NCBI GenBank assembly: GCA_026027325.1
Contig: JAMSLZ010000008.1
Location: 1,488,001-1,552,000 of the forward strand
Direction of reading: 5' to 3'
Length of the DNA: 64,000 nt
Source: Actinomucor elegans
Taxonomy: Eukaryota; Mucoromycota; Mucoromycetes; Mucorales; Mucoraceae
In this document: positions 1 through 11,494 of the stretch, one piece after another
Numbering within the stretch: position 1 is the first letter of the stretch
Layout of the letters: each line of letters opens with the position of its first letter
Position numbers and translations under genes: made by a program
Notes under the pieces: generated by a model
The model's database searches: none
The model's input: only the letters and a program-made list of their open reading frames with translations
Told to the model about the DNA's origin: nothing

Positions 1-1
1 T

Positions 2-2903
2 TCAGAAGTCATTCCTGACAGCGTTATATTTGATTACGCTGGTAAAGACGCAACTAACCTCTTTCCAGTGCAAGTCTCGGCACTTTGTGATGGTACAACA
101 GGTCGAATCCCAGAAGAACTTGTGCTTGATTTCCAGGTGAATCTGACGGATCGAAATGCTGCCTATCATGACTTTCGATTTTTTACCAACGATTATCGTC
201 CTGACTGGTACTTTGAACAGATGGTGTATATGCGTAAAAACTATCGCCTAGGCTTTATGGGATACGAGCCTTCAGATATACTAAGACAAGCAACCAATGT
301 AGTAAATGTTGGTGAAATCAGTACTCATCGAAGCTGGGCTTCATTGCACGGCGATGTTTATGACTTGACATACTATTTAATGGGTGGCCGAGCTCCTAGG
401 GCCCCTGAAGGCATGGTACCTCCTACTGATTTGGATTTAAATTTTATGGACAACAGTATTGTACAACTATTTCGTCAATTGGCCGGCACAGATATTTCCA
501 AACATTTCGATGCCTTGCCTATATCTGAAGATTTGAAAATGAGACAATTAGTTTGCCTTCGAAACTTGTTCTTTGTTGGGAAGTTGGATACGAGAAGGTC
601 TCTTCAATGCCAGTTCTCTGAGTACTTTTTGTTGATTGTTACAGGTATATATTATATATGTATATAGTCTGTCAAAATCTAACCATCATAATAGGTTTCT
701 TGTGCGCTGTCATCTTGTTCAAGTTCCTGGCTGCTCTACAATTAGGCTCTTTCCGTGAACCTGAAGATTACGACAAGTTCATTGTTTGTCAAGTACCTTG
801 TTACACTGAAAGCGAAGAGTCCCTTAAAAAAACCATTGATTCTATTGCTGTTCTACGCTACGATGATAAGCGCAAACTTTTATTCTTAGTTTGTGACGGT
901 ATGATTATTGGTAGCGGCAATGATCGTCCAACGCCTCGTATTGTGCTAGACATTCTTGGTGTAGACAGCAATGTGGATCCTGAGCCGCTCTCCTTTTTGT
1001 CCTTGGGCGAAGGAATCAAGCAGCACAATACAGCCAAAATTTATTCTGGACTCTATGAATGCTGTGGCCACGTTGTGCCTTATGTCGTTGTGGTTAAAGT
1101 AGGGGCACCGAATGAACGTCAAAAACCTGGTAACCGAGGAAAACGTGATTCTCAGATGGTCTTGATGCGTTTCTTGAACAAAGTGCACTTTGAGGCACCC
1201 ATGACACCCATGGAACTGGAAGTCTATCATCAAATCAAGAATGTAATAGGCGTAAACCCAAGTTTTTATGAGTTTGTGCTCATGGTGGACGCTGATACGG
1301 AAGTATTGCCTGATTCTTTGAACCGCATGGTTTCTTGCTTTGTCCATGATTCTAAAGTGATAGGCCTCTGCGGTGAAACCAAACTGGCGAATGAAAAAGA
1401 CAGCTGGGTGACCATGATTCAAGTGTACGAATACTATATTTCTCATTTCTTATCCAAAGCGTTTGAATCTCTGTTTGGTTCAGTAACTTGTCTGCCTGGC
1501 TGTTTTTGTATGTATCGAATCCGCTCACCAGGTAAAAACCAACCACTTCTGGTCAGTAATCAAGTGATTTTCGATTATGCAGAGAATAGGGTCGATACCC
1601 TGCATCAAAAGAACTTGCTTCATTTAGGCGAAGATCGTTACCTGACTACGTTAATCTTGAAGCATTTCCCTACTTACAAGACCAAGTTTACCTCCGATGC
1701 AGGATGTCTGACCAATGCTCCTGATAGTTGGAGCGTGCTACTCTCTCAAAGGCGTCGTTGGATTAACTCGACAATTCATAACTTGGGTGAGTTGGTCTTT
1801 TTACCTCAACTCTGTGGCTTTTGCTGTTTTTCTATGCGATTTGTAGTGATTTTAGATTTGTTGAGTACACTGGTAATGCCTGCTGTTGTGTGCTATTTGG
1901 GTTTTCTTATCTATCGTTTAGCCACCAATGCTGGTCAAGTGCCCTTCATCTCTATTATTACATTATGCGGTGTCTATGGCTTACAAGCCATTATATTCAT
2001 TCTCCGTAGAAAGGTGCGTAGGCTGATAAGCCGTTGCTCTAGTATAAGATCGCTTAACAAAAATTATCTTTTTATATCAAATAGTGGGAGCATATTGGTT
2101 GGATGATAGTTTACATCTTGGCCATTCCTCTCTTCTCTTTCTTTATACCCATGTATTCTTTCTGGCATTTCGATGATTTTTCTTGGGGTAATACGCGTCT
2201 TGTCTTGGGAGACGATGGACAAAAGAAAATGTTACCAGCAGATGAAGGCAAGTTCGATCCTAAATCTATCCCTCTTAAGAAATGGAGCGACCATGAAAAC
2301 GAGCTTTGGGAAACAGGCTCAGTCGAAACTAAAGGAACCACCATCACCTCTTCTACCACACGACGCACAGTAGCTGCCGGCGGACTTGCTCCCGTGGTAG
2401 GTTACTCGCCTACAAATAATGGTTACATGACACCCATTATCAATTATGCCACCAGTATGAGTCAGATGCCAATCACTTCTACAGGCAGTGTGATTGGTGG
2501 AGGGGGACAGCTTTACAACGATAACACTAGCTTTAGATACTCGCATCAAAATCTAGCTGGACGTGCTTCTTCTGTGGTGATGGGCCCTTCATCAGCTCTG
2601 AATATAACTGCACCACAACCACTTAATCTGATATCTCCTCCATCGATTTATAGCGAAGGAAGTGTACAGGGTGGTAGCGGCGGTTTCTCTTCCATGATGA
2701 CCAACAATGGTATGATGGACAATATATACCACCCATCTGACGAAGACATTCGTAGAGAGGTGCAACGCATCACAGCTACTGCCGATCTGATGACAATAAC
2801 AAAGAAGCAAGTGCGGGAGCAATTGAGTAAACATTTTGGTATGAATATGGCTTATAGAAAAGATTACATTAATTATTGCATTGTAGAGGCCTTGGACTAT
2901 TAA
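2..2903 (+). CDS. Chitin synthase, class V-like, 5' truncated by window edge
   Basis: Membrane glycosyltransferase that polymerises UDP-GlcNAc into cell-wall chitin. The frame is open from base 2, so the N-terminal part (in class V enzymes a myosin-motor-like domain) lies outside the window. Exons are 2-644, 695-2013 and 2085-2903 (about 926 residues seen). In order I see a cytochrome-b5-like region (around '[14 protein letters not shown]'), a membrane segment, and the family 2 transferase core with VDADT, the [11 protein letters not shown] block, GEDRYLTT and [12 protein letters not shown]. Several C-terminal membrane helices and '[15 protein letters not shown]' follow, and the end is a DEK_C-type domain (about the last 55 residues). 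This order fits class V/VII enzymes; the exact class cannot be fixed without the N-terminus. Both introns are short (50 and 71 nt) and phase-consistent. Confidence 0.95.
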
Positions 2904-3249
2904 ACAGAATGCCTCTCTTGCCTTTTCTCTTTTGCATTTATATACATACAACACACCATTTACTTTTCTAATTACCGTTAATCATTTCGTTTCATATAAT
3001 ATATTTAAAATTAAAACTGTAACCTCATGTAAACACACAAGTATGTGTTTGCTTTATTCCTACTTAAGTATCAGTACGTAGATTCCAAGGCTTTGATTGA
3101 GTTCGAATATCATTGTCTTTTTACGAATAAATTGATGAAATGCCTTATATTTGTGTTGCAAAACGAAATTGGGCTCTTTTAAAGTTAACTCTGCTTTATT
3201 GGAGCCTTAGAACCGAGTCTAGTTTCTTTGTTAAACAAAAGAAATCCAA

Positions 3250-3345
3250 TAAATGTAGCAGCTCATTCTAAGCTTGAAGTATTAATCCGATGTGATATTA
3301 AACCATCACCGGTTGAGAGACCTATTGATCATTAGATCCAGATAG
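3250..3345 (-). repeat. Dispersed repeat family, degenerate copy
   Basis: Read on the minus strand, this shares with the other copies a CTCTCAACCGGTGATGG-like block, then ATCACATCGGATTAATA, then TAGAATGAGCTGC. It is intergenic with no coding content. Confidence 0.55.
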
Positions 3346-3416
3346 CTGACATGAAAGAGATCCAATGTACTATTAGTTACTAACGAATATAGTAAAATTA
3401 TTGCAGTTCAATTAAA

Positions 3417-3490
3417 TAGGGTTCTAGTGAATATGGCAACTCATTCTAGATACAAACTATTAATCGAGTGTGACATCTGATTAGGTGGAC
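3417..3490 (-). repeat. Dispersed repeat family, degenerate copy
   Basis: The minus strand reads CTCGGTCCACC...CAGATGTCACACTCGATTAAT, then CTAGAATGAGTTGCCATATT and an ACTAGAAC end. It is adjacent to and in the same orientation as the copy at 3250-3345, and its 3' flank closely matches the copy near 27.03 kb. Confidence 0.6.
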
Positions 3491-4147
3491 CGAGGTTGCT
3501 CGAGTCAAAGTTTGCCATGTTTTAGATTTTATTTTAATTTTCAAGACTCAGGTCTCGTTAAGATTGAAATTGTAATTGTAAAAAAAACCCACACATTGCA
3601 ACATACCACTTGATTGCTTAATGATGTAAATATAGATAAAGTAATAAAATAAAGTGAAGATATGGTTTTAAAGAAAAAAAGTAATATATAGTCCAAGTTG
3701 TACAATACCTGAATTGGCTGTTTAGAAGCTATAAAACTAAATTTACTAAAGCTAGAACCACTCAATCTATATATCTGCTAAATATAAAAGGCTCTATCTT
3801 GCACCATCACTGTCCTAAAAAAAAACGTTTTTCGATTTTCAATGATTTTTGTCGGGTATAGTACCGTGAATCAAAATAGTTGGGTCTCGTTGACTGATGA
3901 AGCTGACTGATCTATATATACATCAACAAGAAGTAGTGTAAGAACCACCAGACAGAGAATATACTGTAGTTCTGCAAATATGCCTATAGTGTTCTTATGA
4001 AGGCTCTACATTAGTGATAGACATGATGCTTTTATTACAAGGATTCATTTATGCTAATATTTTGAGTTACACCTTTGTTTAGCAATTTGCAGCTATAGAC
4101 GAACTGATTAATTACAGCTGCATCTAATAAGACGACATAAGTCATAA

Positions 4148-4168
4148 TTTTTTTTTTTTTTTTTTTTT
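4148..4168. repeat. Poly(T) tract, about 21 nt
   Basis: Uninterrupted T run in intergenic DNA. Similar long A/T runs occur at 7734-7761, 18143-18167, 22579-22604, 24363-24392 and 59160-59177; four of those lie inside introns. Confidence 0.9.
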
Positions 4169-4869
4169 ACTCCTAACCCATCAAAATTCTTATCTAAAAA
4201 AAACCTTTACAGGCAATATATCTCCTCTAATCTGTTTTAAGAGAGAGGGGGTACTGGCATGGGGGCTTAACGTGAGCTGTGGTACGAATCAAGCCTGTAA
4301 ATTATGCGCAAATAAGATTACGAAAAATCCCAATACCCGTTCAGTTGTAAACCACTTTTTTTTTCCACGTAGACTTTCTTGGTAGTATTTTATCATTCAT
4401 CATATCGTATACCAAGTCGCTTTATGCTAAGCATGTTCATTGTACTTCATTGGGAAAAGTGCATCGAAAAATGACACGATTATTGGTGTTTTGGAAGGTT
4501 ATTACAGGGTGAGAAACATCTGTGTGCAACCACGTTACAAAATAAGACTTCCCCGATCCCCATTCATTAGATTAGATAGCGTCCACTAGACGATGCTGAA
4601 TCGATTTTATAGAGATGTATATGTCTAGTATGAATAGTTTTTTAGCCTTGTGGCTGAGAAGCAGATGTATTGCTAACAAGGAAGGAGTAGGAAACATTAA
4701 TACAGCTGATTCATTATTAGGGCTACGCACAAGCCTTTCCCTTTTTTTTTTTTTCACTAATGTTTAATATTGGATATTATATAATTTATAGTATTGCTAT
4801 GTAAACCATTATCTTTCTTTTTTGCCTTGACGTTATCATACATTATCATACACTGCTTCATCTGTTTCT

Positions 4870-5968
4870 TTATCTTTTAGTATTGTCCTGACGTTTATTG
4901 ATATTCCAATATCTTGCGTTTTCATCAGATGGCAAGTTGTATGAATACAATGATTGAACGTTGGCTGACGACGCAGTAGCAGATGATGTGGTATTAGAAG
5001 AGGCATTATTGCCATAAGATGGATATGCCATTGGATTATAATTGGACGTTAGCTGAGGATCACTAGTGGTGTTGTTTAGTATCAATGGAGGATTTGCAGC
5101 CACCATATTTCCAAAACTCTACCATTCATACTTTAATAATGGCCTTTTAATGGTTTGCATAGAATACCTTTCTATCATCAACGTAATTACTATTGTTTGA
5201 GTCTAAAGGTTGATTTGGTCGATAATAGCTGGTGGTGCTTGTCTAGGTTTATATATGTTTAATTCAGAATTGTATTATAAAAACCAGGTATGTAGTATAA
5301 AAAGAACCAGTGAGTGTGATTAGAAGTGTAACGTTTCTCCAAAGCACAAATGATACATATACACACACCCTCTCTCTCTGGTTCTTTTTTAACAATAATG
5401 AGAAGCAGTACTAACCGTAGGTGGGGATGTAGTAGGAGCATTATTAGTGGACACGATGGATCGGGATTGTTGCTGTTGAGGTGGATGATGTTCCATATTA
5501 GAGGATTCTGTTGGGTCTGGAGCATTCAAACAAGATTGAATCAGGTTTTTGCCTTCTGGTTTCGTTACAAGAGGTTGGAGTTTGGGCGTTGTAAAGGTAT
5601 AAACCAACCCAGTTTCCGAGACTACTAAAAGTAAAACCTGGGTACCTGTCAGCGTACTTAATTCATAAGCCTACATGTATATAAATTAGAAGATATACAA
5701 TAACCTTTTATTTATATATATATATATATATATATACCTTCTTCATAATGCCGGCTTTTCTTTTTGAAAACGTAATATGTCTTCTGGATTTATCATTGAT
5801 GTATTCAATCTTGATCTTTCTTCTGCCCGATCTTTTATCAGGCATGCCGCTTCCATCGGAATCATCTTCTTCAACGCCAGCTGAAGCACCCGAGTCATCC
5901 ACCAAGGGTGGTTGCATCATGTATTGCTGCTGCTGAGGTTGTGGTTGATAATAGTTGGATGATTGCAT
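4870..5968 (-). CDS. MADS-box transcription factor (SRF/Mcm1 type)
   Basis: DNA-binding regulator of the SRF/Mcm1 family (CArG-box recognition), acting in the nucleus. Four exons on the minus strand, 5968-5738, 5670-5416, 5242-5168 and 5118-4870, all join in phase 0 and give about 269 residues. The N-terminus has a Gln-rich stretch and an acidic 'EEDDSDGSG' patch, followed by the MADS domain (about residues 48-105) with GRRKIKIEYINDKSRRHITF and FSKRKAGIMKK across intron 1. The next exon gives AYELSTLTGTQVLLLVVSE. The C-terminal half is Asn/Ser/Gln/Pro-rich, typical of activation regions. The basic-linker-acidic layout is close to fungal Mcm1/Umc1 proteins; target genes cannot be inferred. Intron 1 begins inside a (TA)n microsatellite. 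Confidence 0.9.
5709..5736. repeat. (TA)n microsatellite at a 5' splice site
   Basis: A TA-repeat tract of about 28 nt forms the first part of intron 1 of the MADS-box gene; the GT donor (minus strand, 5737-5736) is directly contiguous with it. Confidence 0.85.
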
Positions 5969-7541
5969 TTACAAGTAAATAGGAAGAAAGAGAAAAGGGT
6001 GGGGATAGAAAGATAAAGAAAAGAAAGAAAGAAAAAAAATGGATTCTTTTAAGGTGCTTGTATGATATATATACACACGCAGGCTTTTTCTATTATTTGC
6101 ATGACGCCTCTGTGTACCCTCGAATAACTGGTGAGAACACAACTCGGTCCACTTACGTGCGCGCGTAGTCTATACTAACAAGCTTCGATTTAGAAGAAGA
6201 TAATAGTCTCTCTCTTTCTCTCTCTCAGATGATAGCAAAGAATTGTCATACCATCTTTTTTTACTAGATGTAACATCAAGATAACATCATTATTACTTAT
6301 TAAATATAATCGACCTTGTTTTAAGCCTCATTCACCATCCTTTTTATAAACAAGTACCGAAGAAGAGCACAAGTAACTTGAGGGGTTGCATTGTTATTGC
6401 ATACATTACTTGCAAAGTTGATTTTAATGTCGAGATTTTTGGCCTAGAGTAAAGAAAGCTTAAAATTGACGATCTTGATCAATCTCCACAACTTCTTTAA
6501 AGGGAAGAGAATCTCTTTCTTAAAAAAGAATCTGTCAAAAAGAAAACGCTGCTAGTACGCATTTTGGATGCGAAACAGTGCACTGTTTCATTAGCGGCAC
6601 TCTAATTTCGTGTGTGATGATACAGTAACTTGCACAATTGGAACTTTAAATTAAAGTGAATCAGTCTTTTATATTAAGGAGAAATGGGTCAAGTGCGCCC
6701 ATTTTAGATGATCAGAGCAGATCAAATTACATCAAGCAGATCAAGTTGCATAAAGCACTCTAATGTTTAAAATACTTTAGAATCTATCTGTACTCATATT
6801 CGATCATAAAATTTAAAGTATACGAAAAAGCATGTTCAGTTCTATAATCTCCTCCGGAGACCATTTTTATACCTTGGCTCTTCGTCCTTCTAGACTCGAT
6901 TTTGTAGATCTGTGACGGGCATCCTCATCCTCATAATTTTAATCACCGCTTTACTACTCATGAAACAACATAAACCAACCTCTAGTACATGTCAATTTTG
7001 ATGCATAGTCAGAAAACTTATATTAAGTAAATTAAAACGTTTTTCTTTGCAGTTATCCTAAGAACCATTGTTTCCTTTCGGCTCATTTTTGATATAGACA
7101 AAACTTTGCGTTTGCCAATTAATGACGGCCAATAAAATTAATATTCCTCGCTGTAAGGACTTCAATTGTGTGAGATAGCGATTGGTTATCGGAGATTTAT
7201 ACAAAAAAGAGTTTGAACATTTTGAGCCAGGAAATCTTTCCATCCTATAATATATTTTTTTCGAATAGTTTCGATAAGCTCAAAGTAATTGCTAAACTAT
7301 TTTTTTATGGAGGGTTTGATTACACATCTAATGATTTAATTCAATTACCATATAATTGTGTTACTATTGGATTACAATCAATTTTTGGATTTCATGATTT
7401 TGGTTTTAAAACTTGAAACTTTTAAAAAAAAAAAAAATTATGCCCATAGGCATTCACCCTTTGCTGAAATTAAATCTCGCTAAAAAAAAAAAACTAGCGC
7501 AGGATTAGAGCTCCATACACTTTTCCTTTTCAATAAACACC
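5969..7541. other. Divergent intergenic region between MADS-box and FRG1 genes
   Basis: Shared upstream region of two divergent genes. It contains purine-rich and CT-rich tracts just upstream of the MADS start (about 5985-6035), a CTCTCT run near 6210-6228, and a small ATGCC/GGCAT hairpin at about 7440. A 67-codon ORF at 7213-7416 is AT-biased and I do not regard it as a gene. Confidence 0.6.
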
Positions 7542-7730
7542 ATGTCTGACAAAGCATCTAAATCAAATAAGCTTATATTTAAAGGCGACAAAGATAAAAA
7601 GTAAGATCTCTCTAATTTCAGCTATTGCAAACAAACTTGCTCATTCTTGTTTATGATTATTAGAAAGAAGAAGAGAAAGCATAGATCGTCCGAGAAAGAA
7701 GAACGTGATCACACTGAATCTACCAGTCAA

Positions 7731-7763
<33 letters not shown>

Positions 7764-8536
7764 AGATTATAAACTACATTCTTATCATTCTTACCTTGTT
7801 TTTTTTTAAAAAAAAAAAGTCTGGGTTCGTGCAGACAGTATTGAAGATCTAACGGGTCCTTTATACATAACCCACCCGAGTGATCCACCTATTTGTCTCA
7901 CTGTAGACCCAGACGATCGATTCCTCGCGTATCCTATCACTGAATCACCTGCACCAGAACCTACCATTATGTATCAAGTCTTTGTGGGCTCTCGTATCGT
8001 AGGATCTACCGATGCGTTTACATTAAAATCAGCCAACAGCAAATACCTCAGTAGCGATAAATTTGGCGTTGTTGAGTGTAACAGTGAAGCCATTGGTGGT
8101 CAAGAAGAATGGAAACCTGTTGCAACTGAAGCAGGCTTTGCATTCCAAAACGTCCATGGCAAGTTTCTGATGGCAGATGAAATTGCCGGTGGTGGTGTGC
8201 GTATTCGTGCAGATGCAGATGATATTGGGTTCTGTGAAACGTTTCGCGTCTACTGTCAGTCGAGATTCAAGTACAAGCCAAAGACTAAGAAGAAAGCCGA
8301 TGACTCGATTGGTTCAGAATACGACAATGTGTAAGTAACTTTCAAATAAGTGTTCATTTTACTAAAAACCCCTCTTCCTTGTAAATAGTAAAAAATTCCA
8401 GTCTTGGAGCGGCGGCAAAGTGGTTCAAACTAAAGAGGATAGACGTGAATTGAAACGTGCAAAGACAGAGGGTCGTCTTGCAGAAGCTTTATTAGATAGA
8501 AGGGAAAAAGTGAAAGCTGATCGCTACTGTAAATAA
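7542..8536 (+). CDS. FRG1-like nuclear actin-bundling/RNA-processing protein
   Basis: Homologue of FSHD region gene 1 (FRG1), a conserved nuclear/nucleolar protein linked to pre-mRNA splicing and actin bundling. Exons 7542-7600, 7664-7731, 7820-8330 and 8389-8536 give 261 residues, close to the 258 of animal FRG1. The N-terminus is a lysine-rich basic tail (KKKRKHR), then 'YITHPSDPPICLTVDP' leads into a fascin-like beta-trefoil ('FTLKSANSKYLSSDKFG', 'FQNVHGKFLMAD', 'FRVYCQSRFK'). The C-terminus is charged and helical ('LKRAKTEGRLAEALLDRREK'). Intron 2 (7732-7819) is nearly all homopolymer (A28, then T9A11 at the acceptor). The stop codon lies 3 nt from that of the convergent neighbour. Confidence 0.93.
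7734..7761. repeat. Poly(A) tract, about 28 nt, inside FRG1 intron 2
   Basis: Starts right after the GT donor of intron 2. The same intron ends with T9 (7799-7807) followed by A11 (7808-7818), a potential perfect hairpin abutting the AG acceptor. Confidence 0.9.
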
Positions 8537-8539
8537 ATA

Positions 8540-9740
8540 CTAAAGAAAACTCAATACTCTCTGATAAATGGGATGTGTGCTGTACGCTTGTGCTTCTTGT
8601 AAGGCAAACGCTGTCGTCATCATGTTGGTGTCCACATCAGAAGTCATGGCCTTTTCAATCTTGGAATAATGCGACGTATGTCGATAATTGGTCAAGTTGT
8701 AACGTGAATATGGGAGTATCTTGGGCCGACCTTGTGCAATGTAATAGCAAATCAAGTTCAAGAATTGCACAAGCACAATTTCAATAGGGCAACTATTGTT
8801 AGGATATAGTACGTGGACGGCAATCATTGTATTGAGCAAGACACCACCTGTACCTAAATCTACATAATGCTTGCGTAGTCCATGTCGAACAGGTTTCATC
8901 ATCATATGGGCTGCAAGTACGCAAAGTTCTTCCAGGGCATCATTGGCACACGCCGGTCTTTTCCAAAGATATACATAGGTTTTTAGTAACTCTTTGGTGC
9001 TTTTAAGGATATTTCTATATATATTCTTGAGGTGATCTTGACCTGTATGAAAAGATGCAAAGCGAGGATCTACTCTGACCTGATCTACTAGTATTTGGTG
9101 TGCATTGAGATAACCTCCTTCAAGTTGGCGTGGTTGATGATAGAGAAAGCTGGCATCTTGATATGAGGCAGCCAAATAAGCTAATGCTTGGCTAATGACT
9201 TCTTCTAGTTTGTATTGCATTCCCAGAGCCAAATGAATGATGGGTAAACGGTATGATCCAATGGATTGTGATAAAGGACTCTTGTAAAAGTAGTGGTCCA
9301 TTACGTTCTCCAAGCCATGACAAAGTAGTTGGCAGCGAAAAAACTTGAGATATTCCGAGTACATGCTATGAGTAAATACGTTAGTAGGATATCAGTATTA
9401 ATGCACGATCAGATTACTCTGAGTCTCCAAGATACTCTTGCCATTCATTTTGTTTTATCTTGTTTTGCAACTTGCTTGTCTTGGGCATAATCAAAGGCTC
9501 CATGTGTTTAACTAATTGATAATAAACATTGTTCAGCTGTTGATCGTGAACTATTGAATGATGTAAGTAATATATACTGGCGATTTCGTATAAATGCTTA
9601 CTGCCAGCTTGATACAACTTGAGTAAGATATAAAAGAGCAAATTGGTTTGATTCTTGTATTCCATTTGATAAAAGTGTCCGTCATTGACAAGCGCTCTTA
9701 CAATAGTAGGGTTACAGCGAGGATCATTGGATATAGTCAT
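8540..9740 (-). CDS. Questin oxidase-like (DUF4243/AflY family) protein
   Basis: Two exons, 9740-9418 and 9365-8540 (intron 52 nt with a CTAAC branch-like site), give 382 residues. The block 'WQEYLGDSDMYSEYLKFF', followed by 'LPIIHLALGMQYKLEEVI', 'QALAYLA' and 'VRVDPRF', resembles the questin oxidase-like family, whose characterised members carry out Baeyer-Villiger-type ring opening of anthraquinones in ascomycetes. I infer an oxidoreductase role; substrate and cofactor cannot be read from sequence. It is somewhat shorter than the roughly 430-460 residues I expect for the family. No polyketide synthase or other secondary-metabolite gene lies nearby, so a housekeeping or orphan role is likely. 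It converges on the FRG1-like gene with only 3 nt between stop codons. Confidence 0.7.
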
Positions 9741-9871
9741 TTGATATCAAATTAGTTTATTTGATTAAGTGTATATAAAAAAAAGAGAGAAAAAAAAAGG
9801 TAAATGGGGAAGCGCGTAATTTTACAAATATCAGGTTAAGGTAAGGTTAAAATGGACCTCGGGTGTATAAT

Positions 9872-11494
9872 TTAGTTTGCCTCAGCTGTCATTAATGGCG
9901 TTGAAGCAGGTGGATTACTATTGGGTGCTGTAGATGGAGATGCTGTTGGTTCTGTGATTGCTGGTGTAGGTGTCGGTGCTGCAGACGTTCCTGGATCTTT
10001 GAAGGCTTTGATCCAGCCGCTTTCTACAAAGAAATCGTAAATTCGACTCGTTTTATTAACGTCAATTTTAATTAACGAGCGGGCTTGTCTTCGCTTCATA
10101 TAGCCTAGCTTTGCGTATTCCTTTAATATTGTATCCTTGATTACCAGATAAGGCCGAGGCATAATACGTAAAGTAGAGCATAGCACTTGTTCTTCTTCTG
10201 TCAATAAATGAACACCATCTGCATCTCGGATATTCAATGGATTGGCTGGTTTTCTACCACCCGAAGGAGCAGCAGAAGTAATTGTAGTAGTTGGTGTAGA
10301 CATAGGCCCATTGGTTGGCGTGGGTCTATCTCGATAATAGCTGGCTCCATTGGATGTAGCAAGCGCTGCCATTTGAGAACGATACGCGTTTCTTTGAGCT
10401 GATCCATTGACTCCCATTCTTTCACTGGACAATGATACAAATGTCTTTAATTGAGCCAAACGGTTCTGTTTTTCCCTTTCATATTGTTCACCTTGTCGAA
10501 TGGTGGTAAGTCCTGCTTGTCTCCACTCTTGCAATGTTGCTATTCTATCCCTCAATTGCTGCTCCTTGACTAAACCCTTGACAAACAATTCATAATCTGC
10601 TTCAGTCTGTAATCTGCAAAATACACGCGTTTTATTGTAAATCTCGCGTTCTTCTTTTTGTCGTTTTCGTTCGATTGCTTGCATACGCTTGAAATCCAAC
10701 CAACGCCTTTCAAATATCAGCTTTTTGCGTTCCATTCGTCGATCCAGCCGAGAATTGTAAATGTCCAATACCATGACCTTCAAATCTATTTCCTCGGGCG
10801 TATCGTCCTCATTAAACACCATATCTTTCACAAACTGCTCCGCATCGTTTTCATATTCTGTCTCAAATTCAAATCGACGCGGCATATAACCTTGAATTTC
10901 GTGAAACGCAGGACCACTAGTGATAGGTTTCGCGTTATTGGGATGCGAAGACGCTGGTTTACGAGGCACCATACCACGCGACTGTTGCAATCGTTGACGT
11001 TTGAGTTCTCGGCATTCTACTTCACTTGTCTCAAACTGCAAGTTCATACGCGGCAAAGGCCAATTCGGACTAGACACATACACGTCCAAATAGTGTTGTT
11101 CGCATTCGGTTCGACCTTTGGTGCCAACGTAATCAGCAATAGCTTGCCAATTACCTATACCCATTTTCTCGGCAGCTTCAATCAACAATAACTCTTCATC
11201 GGCATCCCAATCTTCGCTGAAAATCGGAAAATTGTGAGGTTTGACAATACGATAATCGTGCCATGTTTTATGCTTGACAGGCTCTGCACCTCCACAGAAA
11301 CAAGTAACGCAAAGATCGAAATCTGGGCAATCTTTATCTGCACATCGAATGCGAACCGTGTTGGTCACGTCATTTGAACACGCATCACAGTGATATTTGG
11401 GTGGCTCTTTATCATCTATAGCTGATCCTCCATCAGTAGTGGTTACAGCGCTTAGTGTACTGCCTGAAGGCTTTTGTCGATGTGTAATTGTCAT
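9872..11494 (-). CDS. ADA2: Transcriptional adaptor ADA2 (SAGA/ADA complex)
   Basis: Intronless 540-residue subunit of the SAGA histone acetyltransferase module, where ADA2 binds and stimulates GCN5. The N-terminal ZZ zinc finger (residues about 34-80) has YHCDAC, RCADKDCPDFDLCVTC and a distal His pair. The SANT/Myb domain (about 95-145) reads 'WDADEELLLIEAAEKMGIGN' then W-Q-A-I-A-D-Y-V-G. A charged middle has 'EIDLKVMVLDIYNSRLDRR' and 'KLIFERRWLDFK', characteristic of the ADA2 central domain. The C-terminal SWIRM domain lies at about 415-500 ('LLTEEEQVLCSTLRIMPRPY'). The last about 40 residues are Pro/Thr/Ser-rich low complexity. Length and domain order match fungal ADA2. The start is the first ATG and gives the complete ZZ finger. 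Confidence 0.96.
   Translation of the reverse strand: MTITHRQKPSGSTLSAVTTTDGGSAIDDKEPPKYHCDACSNDVTNTVRIRCADKDCPDFDLCVTCFCGGAEPVKHKTWHDYRIVKPHNFPIFSEDWDADEELLLIEAAEKMGIGNWQAIADYVGTKGRTECEQHYLDVYVSSPNWPLPRMNLQFETSEVECRELKRQRLQQSRGMVPRKPASSHPNNAKPITSGPAFHEIQGYMPRRFEFETEYENDAEQFVKDMVFNEDDTPEEIDLKVMVLDIYNSRLDRRMERKKLIFERRWLDFKRMQAIERKRQKEEREIYNKTRVFCRLQTEADYELFVKGLVKEQQLRDRIATLQEWRQAGLTTIRQGEQYEREKQNRLAQLKTFVSLSSERMGVNGSAQRNAYRSQMAALATSNGASYYRDRPTPTNGPMSTPTTTITSAAPSGGRKPANPLNIRDADGVHLLTEEEQVLCSTLRIMPRPYLVIKDTILKEYAKLGYMKRRQARSLIKIDVNKTSRIYDFFVESGWIKAFKDPGTSAAPTPTPAITEPTASPSTAPNSNPPASTPLMTAEAN

Larger units (their letters stand above)
2904..4869. other. Intergenic region, 2 kb
   Basis: This lies between the chitin synthase stop and the 3' end of the convergent MADS-box gene. 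It is AT-rich, with only short ORFs showing no protein-like composition. It holds two decayed copies of the dispersed repeat (about 3250-3345 and 3417-3490) and a 21-nt T tract at 4148-4168. Confidence 0.7.

Noticed and set aside
946..1446. 166-codon minus-strand ORF inside the chitin synthase gene
   Set aside because: Antisense to the conserved catalytic exon (VDADT, EDR region); its translation has no recognisable motif and no splice or start context.
7213..7416. 67-codon ORF upstream of the FRG1-like gene
   Set aside because: AT-driven composition, no family resemblance, and it lies in the promoter region of the next gene.
10658..11191. 177-codon plus-strand ORF inside ADA2
   Set aside because: Antisense shadow of the ADA2 SANT and central region; composition reflects the complementary codons.
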